DNA of 64,000 bases from Vibrio sp. SCSIO 43137 (GTDB taxonomy: Bacteria > Pseudomonadota > Gammaproteobacteria > Enterobacterales > Vibrionaceae), in the NCBI RefSeq assembly GCF_028201475.1, contig NZ_CP116383.1:2232001-2296000 (forward strand), in the 5' to 3' direction. Below the pieces are notes generated by a model. It saw only the letters and a list, made by a program, of their open reading frames with translations, was not told the DNA's origin and ran no database searches. Position 1 is the stretch's first letter, and each line of letters opens with the position of its first letter. A program made the translations under genes and the position numbers. Below are positions 8,607 to 17,975 of the stretch, piece by piece.

Positions 8607-9722
8607 TTATTTCTCTTCAAGGATAATACGCAATGTACGACGTAACGGCTCTGCCGCTCCCCATAACAGCTGATCACCGACAGTGAATGCATTCAGGAAG
8701 TCATTACCCATGCTCATCTTACGCAGACGACCGACAGGTACAGACAGAGTACCGGTAACCACTGCCGGGCTCAGTTCCTGAGCAGTAATGTCGCGCTCAT
8801 TCGGAATAACCTTAACCCACTCATTGTGCGAGGCGATAATATCTTCGATCTCATCCATCGGCACATCTTGCTTAAGTTTGATGGTCAGTGCCTGAGAATG
8901 ACAGCGCATAGCACCGATACGTACACAAGTACCATCGATAGGCACAGGGTTATCCTGAAGGCCAAGAATCTTGTTGGTTTCTACGGTGGCTTTCCACTCT
9001 TCCTTGCTCTGACCATTATCGCGCTTCACATCTATCCACGGAATTAGAGAGCCAGCCAGTGGCACGCCGAACTGATCTGTCGGGAATTCAGAAGAACGGA
9101 TGGTTTCTGCGACTTTCTTATCGATATCCAGAATAGAACTAGAAGGGTCAGCCAGCTCAGTGGCCACCGACTCTTTGATTACGCCCATCTGAGAGATAAG
9201 CTCGCGCATGTTTTTCGCGCCCGCACCGGAAGCGGCCTGATAGGTCATAGCACTCATCCACTCCACCAGCCCTTTCTCATAAAGGCCGCCCAGCCCCATC
9301 AACATAAGGCTTACAGTACAGTTACCGCCAACAAAAGTATCAGTGCCCGAGGCAATACCCTGTTGAATCTGCGCAAGGTTAACCGGGTCAAGAGTGATAA
9401 TGGCGTTGTCTTTCATACGCAGCGTTGATGCTGCATCAATCCAGTAGCCTTTCCAACCAGCCTGTTTCAGAGCCGGATATACCTTCTCGGTATAGCTGCC
9501 GCCCTGACAGGTGATCACGGCATCAAGCTGTTTTAAGCTTTCGATATCAAATGCGTCTTGCAGCATTCCGGCCTCTTTGCCGAAGTTGGGAGCAGGAATG
9601 CCCACCTGAGATGTGCTGTAAAATACAGGTTCAATATGGTCGAAATCTCTCTCTTCCACCATTCTCTGCATCAGTACGGAACCAACCATACCGCGCCAAC
9701 CAACTAAACCTACTCTCATCAT
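8607..9722 (-). CDS. asd: Aspartate-semialdehyde dehydrogenase
   Basis: The 371-residue protein matches the gamma-proteobacterial Asd family throughout: an N-terminal NADP-binding loop [17 protein letters not shown] and the catalytic cysteine in [17 protein letters not shown] (about residue 135). It reduces aspartyl phosphate to the semialdehyde, the branch point to lysine/diaminopimelate, methionine and threonine, in the cytoplasm. The ATG at 9722 has GGAGCG six bases upstream; the next codon is also ATG. The gene is flanked by its own terminator and stands as a single unit. No lysine riboswitch is visible in the 170 bp upstream. Confidence 0.96.
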   Translation of the reverse strand: MMRVGLVGWRGMVGSVLMQRMVEERDFDHIEPVFYSTSQVGIPAPNFGKEAGMLQDAFDIESLKQLDAVITCQGGSYTEKVYPALKQAGWKGYWIDAASTLRMKDNAIITLDPVNLAQIQQGIASGTDTFVGGNCTVSLMLMGLGGLYEKGLVEWMSAMTYQAASGAGAKNMRELISQMGVIKESVATELADPSSSILDIDKKVAETIRSSEFPTDQFGVPLAGSLIPWIDVKRDNGQSKEEWKATVETNKILGLQDNPVPIDGTCVRIGAMRCHSQALTIKLKQDVPMDEIEDIIASHNEWVKVIPNERDITAQELSPAVVTGTLSVPVGRLRKMSMGNDFLNAFTVGDQLLWGAAEPLRRTLRIILEEK

Positions 9723-9838
9723 TTGATACGCTCCCTGTGATTTAAAAAATTAACCCCTCCATCTTTAATGATTTCCGTCACAGAAAACAAGCTTTTTTTG
9801 ACTCTTATTACTAAAAAAATCACTAAAGCACTATTTAT

Positions 9839-9864
9839 ATAAAAAAGGCGGCTGAAGAGCCGCC
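9839..9864 (-). terminator. Terminator of ndpA
   Basis: On the minus strand the stem GGCGGCT / AGCCGCC with a four-base loop is followed by six T residues, about 30 bp after the ndpA stop. Confidence 0.87.
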
Positions 9865-9895
9865 CGTTAAAGGTCTGATGACTATTGGTTTCTAA

Positions 9896-10900
9896 CTAAC
9901 CTCGGTTTCGCACCAACTGATCTTTCAGATTTGGCGGAGTCCCTTTGATGGTGAGCGTATCGGTTTCCGGATCGTAAAAGATACGCTCACCCAGTAACAT
10001 ACTGTCAAAATTAATGCTCAGGCCGCCACCGGCACCGACATATTTCGTCAGTTTTCTGACTGTTGTACGATCAGCAGGGAAGCTCTCTTCCAGTTCGTAA
10101 CCACGCTCTTGTGTGTAATCCATAAAGCTGGTGCCGTCACTGCTTTGCGGAAGCTCACCGGAAAGCTCTTTTACTTCTACTTCTTCATTAGCTTTCAACT
10201 GCTCGCTACAGTAGTCAAATACCTGCTTTTTGTACTCGTTAGTTTCCTGCTTATCCAACTGAGCATCAGTACAAAAATCGTCTACAGCCTGCATCAATAC
10301 AAGGTTTTGCTGCTTTGAATCCAGTCCTACTTCAGCCTGCAGAAAGTCTAAGAAGAAGTCGGCAACCTTACGCCCTACTCTTCCCTTAATGTAGGTCAGG
10401 TAGCGATTTGAGTCTGAATCTGTCTCATAAGCAGACAAATCTATTCTTGCCGCAATATCCATTTTGCTGATGTCCAGATAGTCCGTAGCGCTGATATCCA
10501 GGCGCTCGGTTACTTTCAGGCTCTGGTTAGAAGGGAGCAGTGCAATAAACAGATAATCCGTCGCAAGGGACTGATATTCCGCTAAAACCAAAATGCCTTC
10601 ATCGGCAAACGGGTATTTGGAGAGCTCATCTTTGAGCCTTCCTGCACAATTTTGAGAAAAATCGTAAAAATTTTGCCCGCCTTGGCGAACTTCTTGCAAC
10701 CAGTTTTGAAAATCACTGTCAGATTTAAACGATCCAAAGCCCTTACCCGCTTTGGCATTAAAAACACGATGAAGCTCTGAAACGAGATCTTGTGAAAAAT
10801 CATCATTTTCAAGGGCTTCAGAACGAAAGTTTACGATAAGTTCGTCTTGATCATTTTTTGTTAACTGATGCAAGATAACGTTAGAAAGATTCATACTCAT
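9896..10900 (-). CDS. ndpA: Nucleoid-associated protein NdpA (YejK)
   Basis: The 334-residue protein reads as NdpA/YejK from its start (MSMNLSNVILHQLTKNDQDELIVNFR) to its end (GTPPNLKDQLVRN). YejK is a DNA-binding protein of the bacterial nucleoid. The gene lies divergently from yejL-yejM with 86 bp between, the arrangement seen in enterics and vibrios. The start could be the first or third codon, both Met. It has its own terminator downstream. Confidence 0.94.
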   Translation of the reverse strand: MSMNLSNVILHQLTKNDQDELIVNFRSEALENDDFSQDLVSELHRVFNAKAGKGFGSFKSDSDFQNWLQEVRQGGQNFYDFSQNCAGRLKDELSKYPFADEGILVLAEYQSLATDYLFIALLPSNQSLKVTERLDISATDYLDISKMDIAARIDLSAYETDSDSNRYLTYIKGRVGRKVADFFLDFLQAEVGLDSKQQNLVLMQAVDDFCTDAQLDKQETNEYKKQVFDYCSEQLKANEEVEVKELSGELPQSSDGTSFMDYTQERGYELEESFPADRTTVRKLTKYVGAGGGLSINFDSMLLGERIFYDPETDTLTIKGTPPNLKDQLVRNRG

Positions 10901-10986
10901 AGCGAATAAATTGTTGTTCAGGTTTCAGTTGTGAGGGAGAGTAGGTTATCATAAGCCGCTTTCACTATCATTAATATAGAGTCACT

Positions 10987-11214
10987 ATGCCAATTACATC
11001 GAAATACAGTAATGACCAAATCGAACTTATCCTTTCAGAAATCTCGGCAGTACTGGATAAACATGGCGCAAATTCCGAACTTACCCTGATGATTGCAGGG
11101 AACATGGCAACGAACGTACTCAACGACAATGTACCGGCGACACAAAGGAAAGCCATTGCCGAAAAATTTGCAGAAGCGCTGCTTTCCTCTCTTGAAGAGA
11201 GTAAGACTCACTAA
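10987..11214 (+). CDS. yejL: YejL family small protein (DUF1414)
   Basis: The 75-residue cytoplasmic protein begins [20 protein letters not shown] and matches the YejL/DUF1414 family over its whole length, all helical. Function is not established. It sits 24 bp before yejM on the same strand and is almost certainly co-transcribed with it. Confidence 0.92.
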   Translation: MPITSKYSNDQIELILSEISAVLDKHGANSELTLMIAGNMATNVLNDNVPATQRKAIAEKFAEALLSSLEESKTH

Positions 11215-11238
11215 CTAAAGAACAAGAACGAAAAGTAA

Positions 11239-13062
11239 ATGGTAGATAGCGGAAATACATACGGCGAACGCGTTTCACGCCTGGTAAGTTGGGGACACTG
11301 GTTCACCTTCTTTAACATCGTTGCAGCGATGCTTATTGGTACCCGGTATATAACACAGTCTCCATGGCCGGAAACTATGCTGGGGCAGTGCTATTTAGTT
11401 CTGTCGTGGCTGGGGCATTTCAGTTTTCTGATTTTCGCTCTCTACCTGCTTATTTTATTCCCACTGACCTTTGTCATTCCATCCAGAAAGCTCTTTAGGT
11501 TTGTTGCCGTCTGCTTTGCCACTGTCGGTCTTACCCTGTTACTACTTGATACGCAGGCTTATCAGCAAGTAGGTCTGCACCTGAATCCATCAGTATGGGA
11601 GCTGTTACTGGAGAAAGATCAGAGCAATATCGCCACCGAGCTTCAGCAGTTATTTATTGTGCTGCCGGTCATCTTCCTTTTGCAGCTTGGCCTGTCAGAG
11701 TGGATATGGCGCAAGCAACGTAAGCTGACGAATAAGCGCGTCGGTCGTACCATCACCTCTGTATTTTTTATCAGCTTTATCTCCAGCCACCTAATCTATA
11801 TGTGGGCTGACGTTGCTTTTTATAATCCGGTCACCATTCAGAAAGCTAACTTCCCGCTCTCTTACCCGATGACCGCTAAGTCATTTATGCAAAAACACGG
11901 CTTGCTAGACAGAGAAGAGTTTATTCAGCGTAGAAAAGAGAACGACAAAAACCTGATCAACCTGATGAACTACCCAATCGAGCCGCTCACAATCGATAGC
12001 CGTAGTAAAGATTTCAACGTTGTTATGGTCATGGTGAACAACCTGCGTGCCGATGCCCTGAATCAGGAAAATATGCCTTTAACGGCGCAATTTGCCGCAC
12101 AGCATATGAACTACACCAACCACTACAGCTCAGGTAACAACGAAAGCAGTATACTAGGCCTGTTTTACGGTATTCCTAACAGCTATCAGAGCAGCATCCG
12201 TGCTCAGGGCATTACTCCGCTAATGGTTGATACATTAAAAGCTCAGGGATACAACTTTAGCTTGTTTAGTGCTGACAGCTTTGAAAACAGCAGCTATGGT
12301 TCTCTTATTTTTAATGGCATCAACTTAGCTCTTGCAGGAAAAGAACAAGAAAATAGTGAACAGGAACCCAGTGACCAACAATCTGTAACCAACTGGAAAA
12401 ACTGGCTTGAGAACAATAGCAGTGATCCTTGGTTTAGCTATATTGAACTCTCTACTCTGGAGAATTTCGAGAATGAAGAGAGCAAAGAGAGTGCTGGCAC
12501 AGCTGAACAACGTCTGCGCAAAGCCTACGACAACGCGACCGTTAAAGTGGATGCCGTAATCGGACAAATCTTTGATGAGCTGACTCAGAGAGAGTTACTG
12601 GAAAATACTGTTGTTATTATCACTTCAAACCATGGCACTGAGTTTAACGAAACCAACAGCAACACATGGGGCTCAGGTACGAACTACAGCCGATACCAAC
12701 TAAACGTTCCGTTTGTGATGCACTGGCCGGGCAAAGAACCTCAACAGTTTGATAATCAGTCCAGCCACTTTGATCTTTCTGTCACTCTTATGCAAGAGCT
12801 GCTTGGTGTTTCATCCAACCCAGTGGATTTCAGCAGTGGTAAGAGCCTGTTCGATACTCAGAAGCGCAAATGGGTACTGGCGGGCAACAACACCCAGATT
12901 GCTATGATTACCGACACCACCACCACAGTGGTGGACAAGTTTGGTAATTACAAAGTGTATGACAACAGCTATAAGCGTCAGAAGAAGTCGAAAACTAAGC
13001 TGTCTATCCTGATGCAAGGCTTGTCAGAACTGAAGCGATTTTATAGCAGAGATGCAGATTAA
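11239..13062 (+). CDS. yejM: Inner-membrane sulfatase-like protein YejM/PbgA (LapC)
   Basis: The 607-residue protein has five N-terminal membrane helices (about residues 15-195; DUF3413) followed by a periplasmic alkaline-phosphatase/sulfatase-like domain. In that domain the usual catalytic pocket is degenerate: the early segment reads VVMVMVNNLRADAL where active sulfatases have metal-binding Asp residues, while VVIITSNHGTEFNE is retained. In E. coli, PbgA/YejM senses lipopolysaccharide and restrains LpxC degradation through LapB, so it sets LPS synthesis rate; it is essential there. It follows yejL closely and is followed directly by tRNA-Pro. Confidence 0.93.
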   Translation: MVDSGNTYGERVSRLVSWGHWFTFFNIVAAMLIGTRYITQSPWPETMLGQCYLVLSWLGHFSFLIFALYLLILFPLTFVIPSRKLFRFVAVCFATVGLTLLLLDTQAYQQVGLHLNPSVWELLLEKDQSNIATELQQLFIVLPVIFLLQLGLSEWIWRKQRKLTNKRVGRTITSVFFISFISSHLIYMWADVAFYNPVTIQKANFPLSYPMTAKSFMQKHGLLDREEFIQRRKENDKNLINLMNYPIEPLTIDSRSKDFNVVMVMVNNLRADALNQENMPLTAQFAAQHMNYTNHYSSGNNESSILGLFYGIPNSYQSSIRAQGITPLMVDTLKAQGYNFSLFSADSFENSSYGSLIFNGINLALAGKEQENSEQEPSDQQSVTNWKNWLENNSSDPWFSYIELSTLENFENEESKESAGTAEQRLRKAYDNATVKVDAVIGQIFDELTQRELLENTVVIITSNHGTEFNETNSNTWGSGTNYSRYQLNVPFVMHWPGKEPQQFDNQSSHFDLSVTLMQELLGVSSNPVDFSSGKSLFDTQKRKWVLAGNNTQIAMITDTTTTVVDKFGNYKVYDNSYKRQKKSKTKLSILMQGLSELKRFYSRDAD

Positions 13063-13105
13063 AGTAGATTAACCCTTTGATTTACATTAAACTATATTGC
13101 ATATC

Positions 13106-13182
13106 CGGGATGTAGCTCAGCTTGGTAGAGCACTGCGCTGGGGGCGCAGTGGTCGCACGTTCAAATCGTGTCATCCCGACCA
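13106..13182 (+). tRNA. tRNA-Pro (anticodon GGG)
   Basis: The acceptor stem CGGGATG / CATCCCG, the D arm, anticodon stem CTGCG / CGCAG with loop CTGGGGG, and the T arm GCACG-TTCAAAT-CGTGT fold as a standard tRNA; CCA is encoded. The anticodon is GGG. Its 3' end is the attachment site of GI-1, and the gene remains intact after integration. Confidence 0.97.
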
Positions 13183-13185
13183 AAA
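13163..13185 (+). repeat. attL of GI-1 (in tRNA-Pro)
   Basis: This 23-bp segment, from AAATCGTG to GACCAAAA, covers the T-arm and acceptor end of the tRNA and three bases beyond. It is identical to 19586-19608. Confidence 0.9.
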
Positions 13186-13274
13186 CTAGGTTAAATCGAT
13201 AGATATCAATCGGTTAGCCACCTCAAGCATTCTCATTGTGGTACATAGCTGTGGTACAACTGAGGATACACGAT

Positions 13275-14723
13275 ATGTTTTTAATACGTCGTGGTGATAT
13301 ATACTGGTATCAGAGAAGAATACCAAAGCATAGTAAGCCCCACTTTCGGGGCGTCCACATTAAGAAGTCTCTTGGCACCAAAGACAAACGAGAAGCTACC
13401 CGCTTGGCTCGTCTCCTTGCATCTGAGCATGACATCATCTTTGAAAAGCATAAGCTTGAAGCTCTTCATCAGGAACGGACTCAAAGCAAGGCTGAAGAGT
13501 TGGAGCGTCTGGCTCACATAGAGCGTCTAAACTCGTTAACTCTTGTTCAAACCGACAGTATTACCGTCAGCATTACCACAGGTAAACCCAAGGTACAGGA
13601 AGTCCCTGCGTCTACAGCTGACCAAATGCCTTCCGAGGCTGTTATAACGTCTCCTACCCCTACTATTCCCCCCATAACCCCTACAGAACAGAGTAAGGAG
13701 CCCAGCAACAAGCTATCAGAGTGTGTCAAAGAGTTCCTTCATTTCAAGGAAGCGAACCAGCTACACCCGAAGACACTCCTTCGTTATCAGACCAGTCTAC
13801 AACTAGCAGTATTGATACTTGGTGATAAGCCTATAGACAGCTACAAGAGACCGGATGCACTGACGTTAAGAGACAAGATGTTGAGGCTTCCGTCTAACCT
13901 ACAGAAGATACGTAAGTACAGGGGCAAGAGCATTGACGAGATACTAGCCTTTAACGACAAGCCTCGCTCAGTGGCTACAGCTAACTATGCTCTGTCAGAC
14001 ATAACAGGCTTCTTTGATTGGTGTGTCTTAAACGAACTGACAGAGAAGAATGTATTCCTGAAGATCGCAGCGAAGCAGAAGGTTAAAGCCAGTGAACAAC
14101 GTAAGGTATTCACAGATCGTGACCTATCAAAGCTCTTCGACCAGCCTTTCTATAAAGGACAGAAGCCATACCATAAGCACTATTACTGGTTACCACTTCT
14201 TGCTTTGTACACTGGCGCGCGCATGAATGAACTATGTCAGCTATACAAGAATGATATCAGGGAAACGGAGGGGATCTGGACGATTACCTTCACGGATGAA
14301 CGAGAAGACCAGCGCTTGAAGAACAAGAGCTCATACCGGACTATACCTATCCATAGTAAGCTTATAAAGCTTGGTTTCATCGAGTATGTCCAATCAATCA
14401 AAAGTCCACGCCTATTCTCTGAACTGAAGCTGAACAGAGACGGATATCAAAAGGAGGCTAGTAGATGGTTTCAGCGCCTCAGAAACACAGCATTACCTGA
14501 TGCAAAGGAAGATGGAAAGACATTCCATTCATTCAGACATACCGTAGCAGATTGTCTTAAACAGCAAGGAATCTCTAAATCGTTTACCGCTGCGATACTC
14601 GGTCATAGCGAAGAGAATGAAACATACGGGCGATATGGCAAGGATTACTTAACAACGACGCTTAAGCCCGTCATCGAGAAGCTGTCATTCGAACTTGAGG
14701 TTATACCGTGGCAGTTGGTATAA
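13275..14723 (+). CDS. Tyrosine site-specific integrase of GI-1
   Basis: A 482-residue phage-type integrase. I place the start at the ATG at 13275 (MFLIRRGDIYWYQRRIP), which has TGAGGA upstream and begins the usual N-terminal DNA-binding segment; an earlier in-frame codon at 13236 would add 13 non-conserved residues. A low-complexity Thr/Pro linker lies near residues 95-140, then the core-binding domain and the catalytic domain with Arg316 (TGARMNELCQL), HxxR at about 418-421 (HSFRHT), His in LGHSEEN and the nucleophile in ETYGRYGK. It lies 90 bp from attL and presumably integrates GI-1 into tRNA-Pro. Confidence 0.93.
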   Translation: MFLIRRGDIYWYQRRIPKHSKPHFRGVHIKKSLGTKDKREATRLARLLASEHDIIFEKHKLEALHQERTQSKAEELERLAHIERLNSLTLVQTDSITVSITTGKPKVQEVPASTADQMPSEAVITSPTPTIPPITPTEQSKEPSNKLSECVKEFLHFKEANQLHPKTLLRYQTSLQLAVLILGDKPIDSYKRPDALTLRDKMLRLPSNLQKIRKYRGKSIDEILAFNDKPRSVATANYALSDITGFFDWCVLNELTEKNVFLKIAAKQKVKASEQRKVFTDRDLSKLFDQPFYKGQKPYHKHYYWLPLLALYTGARMNELCQLYKNDIRETEGIWTITFTDEREDQRLKNKSSYRTIPIHSKLIKLGFIEYVQSIKSPRLFSELKLNRDGYQKEASRWFQRLRNTALPDAKEDGKTFHSFRHTVADCLKQQGISKSFTAAILGHSEENETYGRYGKDYLTTTLKPVIEKLSFELEVIPWQLV

Positions 14724-14909
14724 GGCAGGGTAACGTAGATCTTTAATTAGCTTTCACTAATACATAAAGGATAGCAGCCAAGCGCACATACATTCAGGGA
14801 TAGACTAGGCATAAGAAGCGCTAGCCCATCTAGAAGCATTCACATAGGGAGAGAGACAGACAGGCTTATACCTTCCGTTTCCCTACCCTCTGCTATGTTG
14901 TCAACGGAC

Positions 14910-15458
14910 TTAGTGCCAACCTTCCCAAGCTGATACATCATCCTTCGTGACGTTGAATCCCGTGTCACCTTCACTATCAGATACTCCGGCACTTACCCAA
15001 CCATTAGCATCAACAGGGACATCGATCTGACTCGCAAGCTCTGTACATACTGCGCGAAAGTCTGCGCCCGTCTGGCTATCCTCAGTCCATCGTGGGTCTG
15101 ACATAACGCTCATAATGGTATCCTCAGTGACTTCTTCCGGCTCAACACCTGTCAGCTCTGCCACAAGAGACGGATTATCTCGCAGCTCTTGTTGGAATGC
15201 AGGGTCATAGAACGCATCAGCGCCATTGAGTAAGGTCTGCTGCTGTTCACCTGAGCTATACCATCCGTGGCTGTTACTTTGAGCGAATGTAGGGTTATTA
15301 GTCATACCTTGCTCCATAGCTTGTTCTACTTCCTGACGATAGATGAGACCGTCTTCGTAGATACTCTGATACAAGGGGTTGTTAATGGCGGCTTCTAGTT
15401 CTGCTCCGTTACGAATGACTAGCTTGTGTGTCTGAGTTGGTTTAACTTTATTGTCCAA
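14910..15458 (-). CDS. Hypothetical acidic protein of GI-1
   Basis: A 182-residue soluble, strongly acidic protein that I do not recognise. It is rich in Asp, Glu and Gln, without signal peptide or membrane helix (TGVEPEEVTEDTIMSVMSDPRW in the middle). The start overlaps the end of the preceding gene by 11 bp, so it is the last cistron of the leftward chain of small genes. Its middle part resembles the acidic, virion- or DNA-mimic-like proteins of small phages in composition only; no function is proposed. Confidence 0.65.
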   Translation of the reverse strand: MDNKVKPTQTHKLVIRNGAELEAAINNPLYQSIYEDGLIYRQEVEQAMEQGMTNNPTFAQSNSHGWYSSGEQQQTLLNGADAFYDPAFQQELRDNPSLVAELTGVEPEEVTEDTIMSVMSDPRWTEDSQTGADFRAVCTELASQIDVPVDANGWVSAGVSDSEGDTGFNVTKDDVSAWEGWH

Positions 15459-15669
15459 TAGTGTGTTCTCCTTGGGTTTGTTTGCTTTCAGTTGTCTTGA
15501 TGTCCGTCTCCTTGATTAAAGACGCATTAGATACGATTACATCCACATACTCGTTGAAGCTCATGTGTGTTCCGTCAGCTTGGATAGTCACACCGAAGGA
15601 TGCATCGTGATAGCAGGCCTTAACATGAGCTACTAGGTTCGCTTGTTGCGTATTCATATACGTATTCAT
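15448..15669 (-). CDS. Small hypothetical protein of GI-1 (73 aa)
   Basis: A 73-residue protein, MNTYMNTQQANLVAHVKACYHDASFGVTI onward, unrecognised. Its ATG comes directly after the TAA of the preceding cistron (no gap), and its 3' end overlaps the next gene by 11 bp. Position in a tightly packed chain, rather than similarity, is the main reason to believe it is translated. Confidence 0.6.
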   Translation of the reverse strand: MNTYMNTQQANLVAHVKACYHDASFGVTIQADGTHMSFNEYVDVIVSNASLIKETDIKTTESKQTQGEHTIGQ

Positions 15670-15783
15670 TTAGTTGATTACCGTGATGTCTGTTGATTGT
15701 GGGAAGTGACGCTCTTGCATTCGCAGTCTGCGCCACTGTTGCTTCTGACCTTCTGTTGCGGGTGATGTACTGGTTACTATCAT
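15670..15783 (-). CDS. Micro-protein of GI-1 (37 aa)
   Basis: A 37-codon frame starting MIVTSTSPATEGQKQQWRRL. Its ATG overlaps the TGA of the preceding gene as ATGA, and its TAA abuts the next ATG. It is basic in the middle (RRLRMQERH), which would suit nucleic-acid contact. No family is recognised; the call depends on the overlap pattern. Confidence 0.5.
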   Translation of the reverse strand: MIVTSTSPATEGQKQQWRRLRMQERHFPQSTDITVIN

Positions 15784-15953
15784 GCTACAAGCTCCGTTGG
15801 TTCATAGACCTTATTGAGCCTGCCATTCAGGCAACTCCTGATTAAGATATCCTCTACCTCTTTACGCGGTAACCGGAAGAAAGAAGCAACGTCTTCGATG
15901 CTGTCACCTTCACAGAAACGATACATGACTAGCTCAGATTCGTAGTACATCAT
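15780..15953 (-). CDS. Small hypothetical protein of GI-1 (57 aa), helix-turn-helix-like
   Basis: A 57-residue frame, MMYYESELVMYRFCEGDSIE then DVASFFRLPRKEVEDILIRS. The segment SIEDVASFFRLPRKEVEDIL has the spacing of a helix-turn-helix, so a small DNA-binding protein is possible. The start overlaps the TGA of the upstream cistron (ATGA) and its own TGA overlaps the next ATG. Translational coupling on both sides is likely. Confidence 0.55.
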   Translation of the reverse strand: MMYYESELVMYRFCEGDSIEDVASFFRLPRKEVEDILIRSCLNGRLNKVYEPTELVA

Positions 15954-16165
15954 ACGGAAGGCTCCTTTCTTGCCTGCGCATCAGCTTCTAAAGCGTTCTC
16001 ATAATGTTTCAGCAGAATCTCTAATAACTCTTCACGCGGTATCTTGTGGATAGTGGCAGTAAGACCAATGCTACGACCAAGCAGTAATCCTTCAAAAAGT
16101 TTTGCCTCATTGCTCATACTCCGACGACGAGCAAGCTCATAGAATACTGTCGTTTCATTGTTCAT
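15950..16165 (-). CDS. Small hypothetical protein of GI-1 (71 aa), helix-turn-helix-like
   Basis: A 71-residue helical protein (MNNETTVFYELARRRSMSNEAKLFEGLLL...). The stretch LTATIHKIPREELLEILLKHYE resembles the same helix-turn-helix-like segment as in the following 57-residue protein, so the two may be related. It overlaps the gene before and the gene after by ATGA junctions. Function unknown. Confidence 0.6.
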   Translation of the reverse strand: MNNETTVFYELARRRSMSNEAKLFEGLLLGRSIGLTATIHKIPREELLEILLKHYENALEADAQARKEPSV

Positions 16166-16488
16166 TTAGTTCCCTCCGATACTTCAAGTGATTTAAAAGA
16201 AGATGCAAGGGTCATTTCAAGGGTGGATACCGCGTGAGTGAAGCGTGTTAGCATCTGATTGACTGCTTCTATCGCCTGAAGGTCAATGGCATCTCCTGCC
16301 CTCAGTTCTCCTTTAAGAGTCTGTTCTGTTAACCATGCCGCGACTTGAGACAGCTTGGGGAAGAACCGAATGCCTTCTTTACGAATCTCTCCGGTTTGTT
16401 TATCGACGCCTTTCTTACGATAGACAATGTATTGGTACTGGTCTGCTCCTAAGAACAGGGTTTCATTTAATGGAAGTATAGTGTTTAC
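16162..16488 (-). CDS. Phage-type DUF5405-like protein without a standard start codon
   Basis: A continuous frame, stop-free from about 16506 to its TGA at 16162, reads naturally as protein: NETLFLGADQYQYIVYRKKG, then FFPKLSQVAAWLTEQTLKGEL. This resembles DUF5405 proteins of P2-like phages and satellites. No ATG, GTG or TTG is in frame ahead of the conserved part; the end coordinate marks a GTA codon and is a placeholder. Start loss, a base error, or a rare start could explain it. Its TGA overlaps the ATG of the next gene, so it heads the chain of small leftward genes. Confidence 0.5.
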   Translation of the reverse strand, partial: VNTILPLNETLFLGADQYQYIVYRKKGVDKQTGEIRKEGIRFFPKLSQVAAWLTEQTLKGELRAGDAIDLQAIEAVNQMLTRFTHAVSTLEMTLASSFKSLEVSEGTK

Positions 16489-17102
16489 CTCTTGTGAGTA
16501 GTCTCTTCAGAACCCGACATCCATTCAGCCCCAAGTAGCCCACTATAAAAGCAAGCTGAACGGTGAACTGAAGAGACTAGTCAGAAGATGACTTGGTTGA
16601 TGAATGCAGCCGTCGAACTGCGTATGTTTGTGTTGATAGACAGAAGAAAGGAACTGCTTATTGTCGAACTTTCAGTCTGTCGTGAAGCCTGAAGTATCTC
16701 GATTTGTCTGACATTATGTAGACAGGTGTGCAGATACTTTGTGTATGGCATTAGGTGATGTTTATATCTGCTGATACAGAACCATTGAACTTAATGTAGG
16801 AACTTTAAGAATCTAAATGTTTATCTTAATGTTTGGGCATAATGTTCTTATAGGTGGCCTTAATTACATTTGATTAACAACCAATTGCTAACCAATTGAT
16901 TTTAATAGCGAATATTTAAACCAGCGTTAACGAGTGTCGTTATTGCTATGGAAGGGTTGTTCTTAATACGGGGTCAATTGATTTGAATAGGTAAACACTG
17001 GGTAGCTGGCGAGCTATCAGTGAGAGCGCCAATGATATGGCAGAGTAAACAAGACAACTCATACCCTACGTTTACCCTACCTGCCGCTTATGCTTCTTGC
17101 TG
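16489..17102. promoter_or_regulatory. Intergenic region of GI-1 upstream of the small-gene chain
   Basis: No gene is visible in this 0.6 kb. Its position suggests that it holds the leftward promoter for the six small genes. It contains one copy of the 15-bp word TATAGGTGGCCTTAA (16849-16863), whose other copy lies upstream of the serine recombinase gene, and an AT-rich part around 16800-16920. Confidence 0.4.
16849..16863. repeat. 15-bp direct repeat of GI-1, copy 1
   Basis: TATAGGTGGCCTTAA, identical to 18282-18296. It lies about 360 bp upstream of the leftward small-gene chain. The other copy lies about 305 bp upstream of the leftward serine recombinase gene. Confidence 0.75.
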
Positions 17103-17975
17103 TTATTGAACACCAGCCTTCTTCTTGGTTCTCTGAACAGTGCTCAGTGATACACCTAGCTTCTCAGCAGTCTTACGCATTGATGTTCCGGTGTTTAACT
17201 CTTCGATGATAGCAGCTTCGTCCACCGTCTTCTTCCTTCCTTTATATACGCCTTTGGCCTTGGCTTTGGCGATACCCTCTAGCTGACGCTGCTTTATCAT
17301 AGACCGTTCAAACTCAGCAACAGCTCCTAGTATGTTCAACATCATGTCTGCAATAGAGTCTTCTCGACCACCGGCAAACTCAAGCTTCTCCTTATGGAAA
17401 CGAACGGTTATACCCTGCTTTGTCCAGCCTTTAACTAAGTCCCTTAGATCTTGAAGGTTGCGAGCAAGGCGGTCGATGCTATGGACATGGATTGTGTCGT
17501 GTTCCCGTGCGTACCTCTTTAACTCTTCCAGTTCAGGTCTGCTCTTCGTAACACCGGAGCACTTGTCTTCGAACACCCTATCAAACTGGATACCCGTGTC
17601 TGCAAGCTGTCGTTCTGTATTCTGCTCTACGCTTGATACCCGCATGTAAGCGATATGATTACCTTTACGGGAAGCCCCTTCAATCTCTTCGCACTGCTCT
17701 CGTGTATTCATTAAGCTCACTTCTGCATCATGAACACATGCAGATAGGACGGCACAACGGTCTTTAAATGTATCGCGATTAAACCTATCAGCCGTGAGCC
17801 TACAAAACTTATAAGTAACACTCTTATCTCCTAACGCCCGAATATCTCGCTCTAATCTCGCGACCTCTCTTTGTCCATCCTTGGCTGTACAACCTGAGTT
17901 AGCGATGTCTAATACTTTCTTTGCTAGTGGCGTTAGTGCTTGTTTACTCATATTCTGCATCCATTTTGTATTCAT
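17103..17975 (-). CDS. Serine recombinase (resolvase/invertase family) with N-terminal extension
   Basis: A 290-residue protein. Residues about 105-245 form a resolvase catalytic domain: the nucleophilic serine is in YMRVSSVEQN, and VHSIDRLARNLQDL and AEFERSMIKQRQLEGIAKAK are family hallmarks. A C-terminal helix-turn-helix (TGTSMRKTAEKLGVSLSTVQRT) binds DNA. About 100 residues precede the catalytic domain, which is unusual: most invertases start there. An alternative start at Met9 (17951) is possible. It lies between two copies of a 15-bp repeat. The likely role is resolution or inversion of DNA within or by the island. Confidence 0.88.
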   Translation of the reverse strand: MNTKWMQNMSKQALTPLAKKVLDIANSGCTAKDGQREVARLERDIRALGDKSVTYKFCRLTADRFNRDTFKDRCAVLSACVHDAEVSLMNTREQCEEIEGASRKGNHIAYMRVSSVEQNTERQLADTGIQFDRVFEDKCSGVTKSRPELEELKRYAREHDTIHVHSIDRLARNLQDLRDLVKGWTKQGITVRFHKEKLEFAGGREDSIADMMLNILGAVAEFERSMIKQRQLEGIAKAKAKGVYKGRKKTVDEAAIIEELNTGTSMRKTAEKLGVSLSTVQRTKKKAGVQ

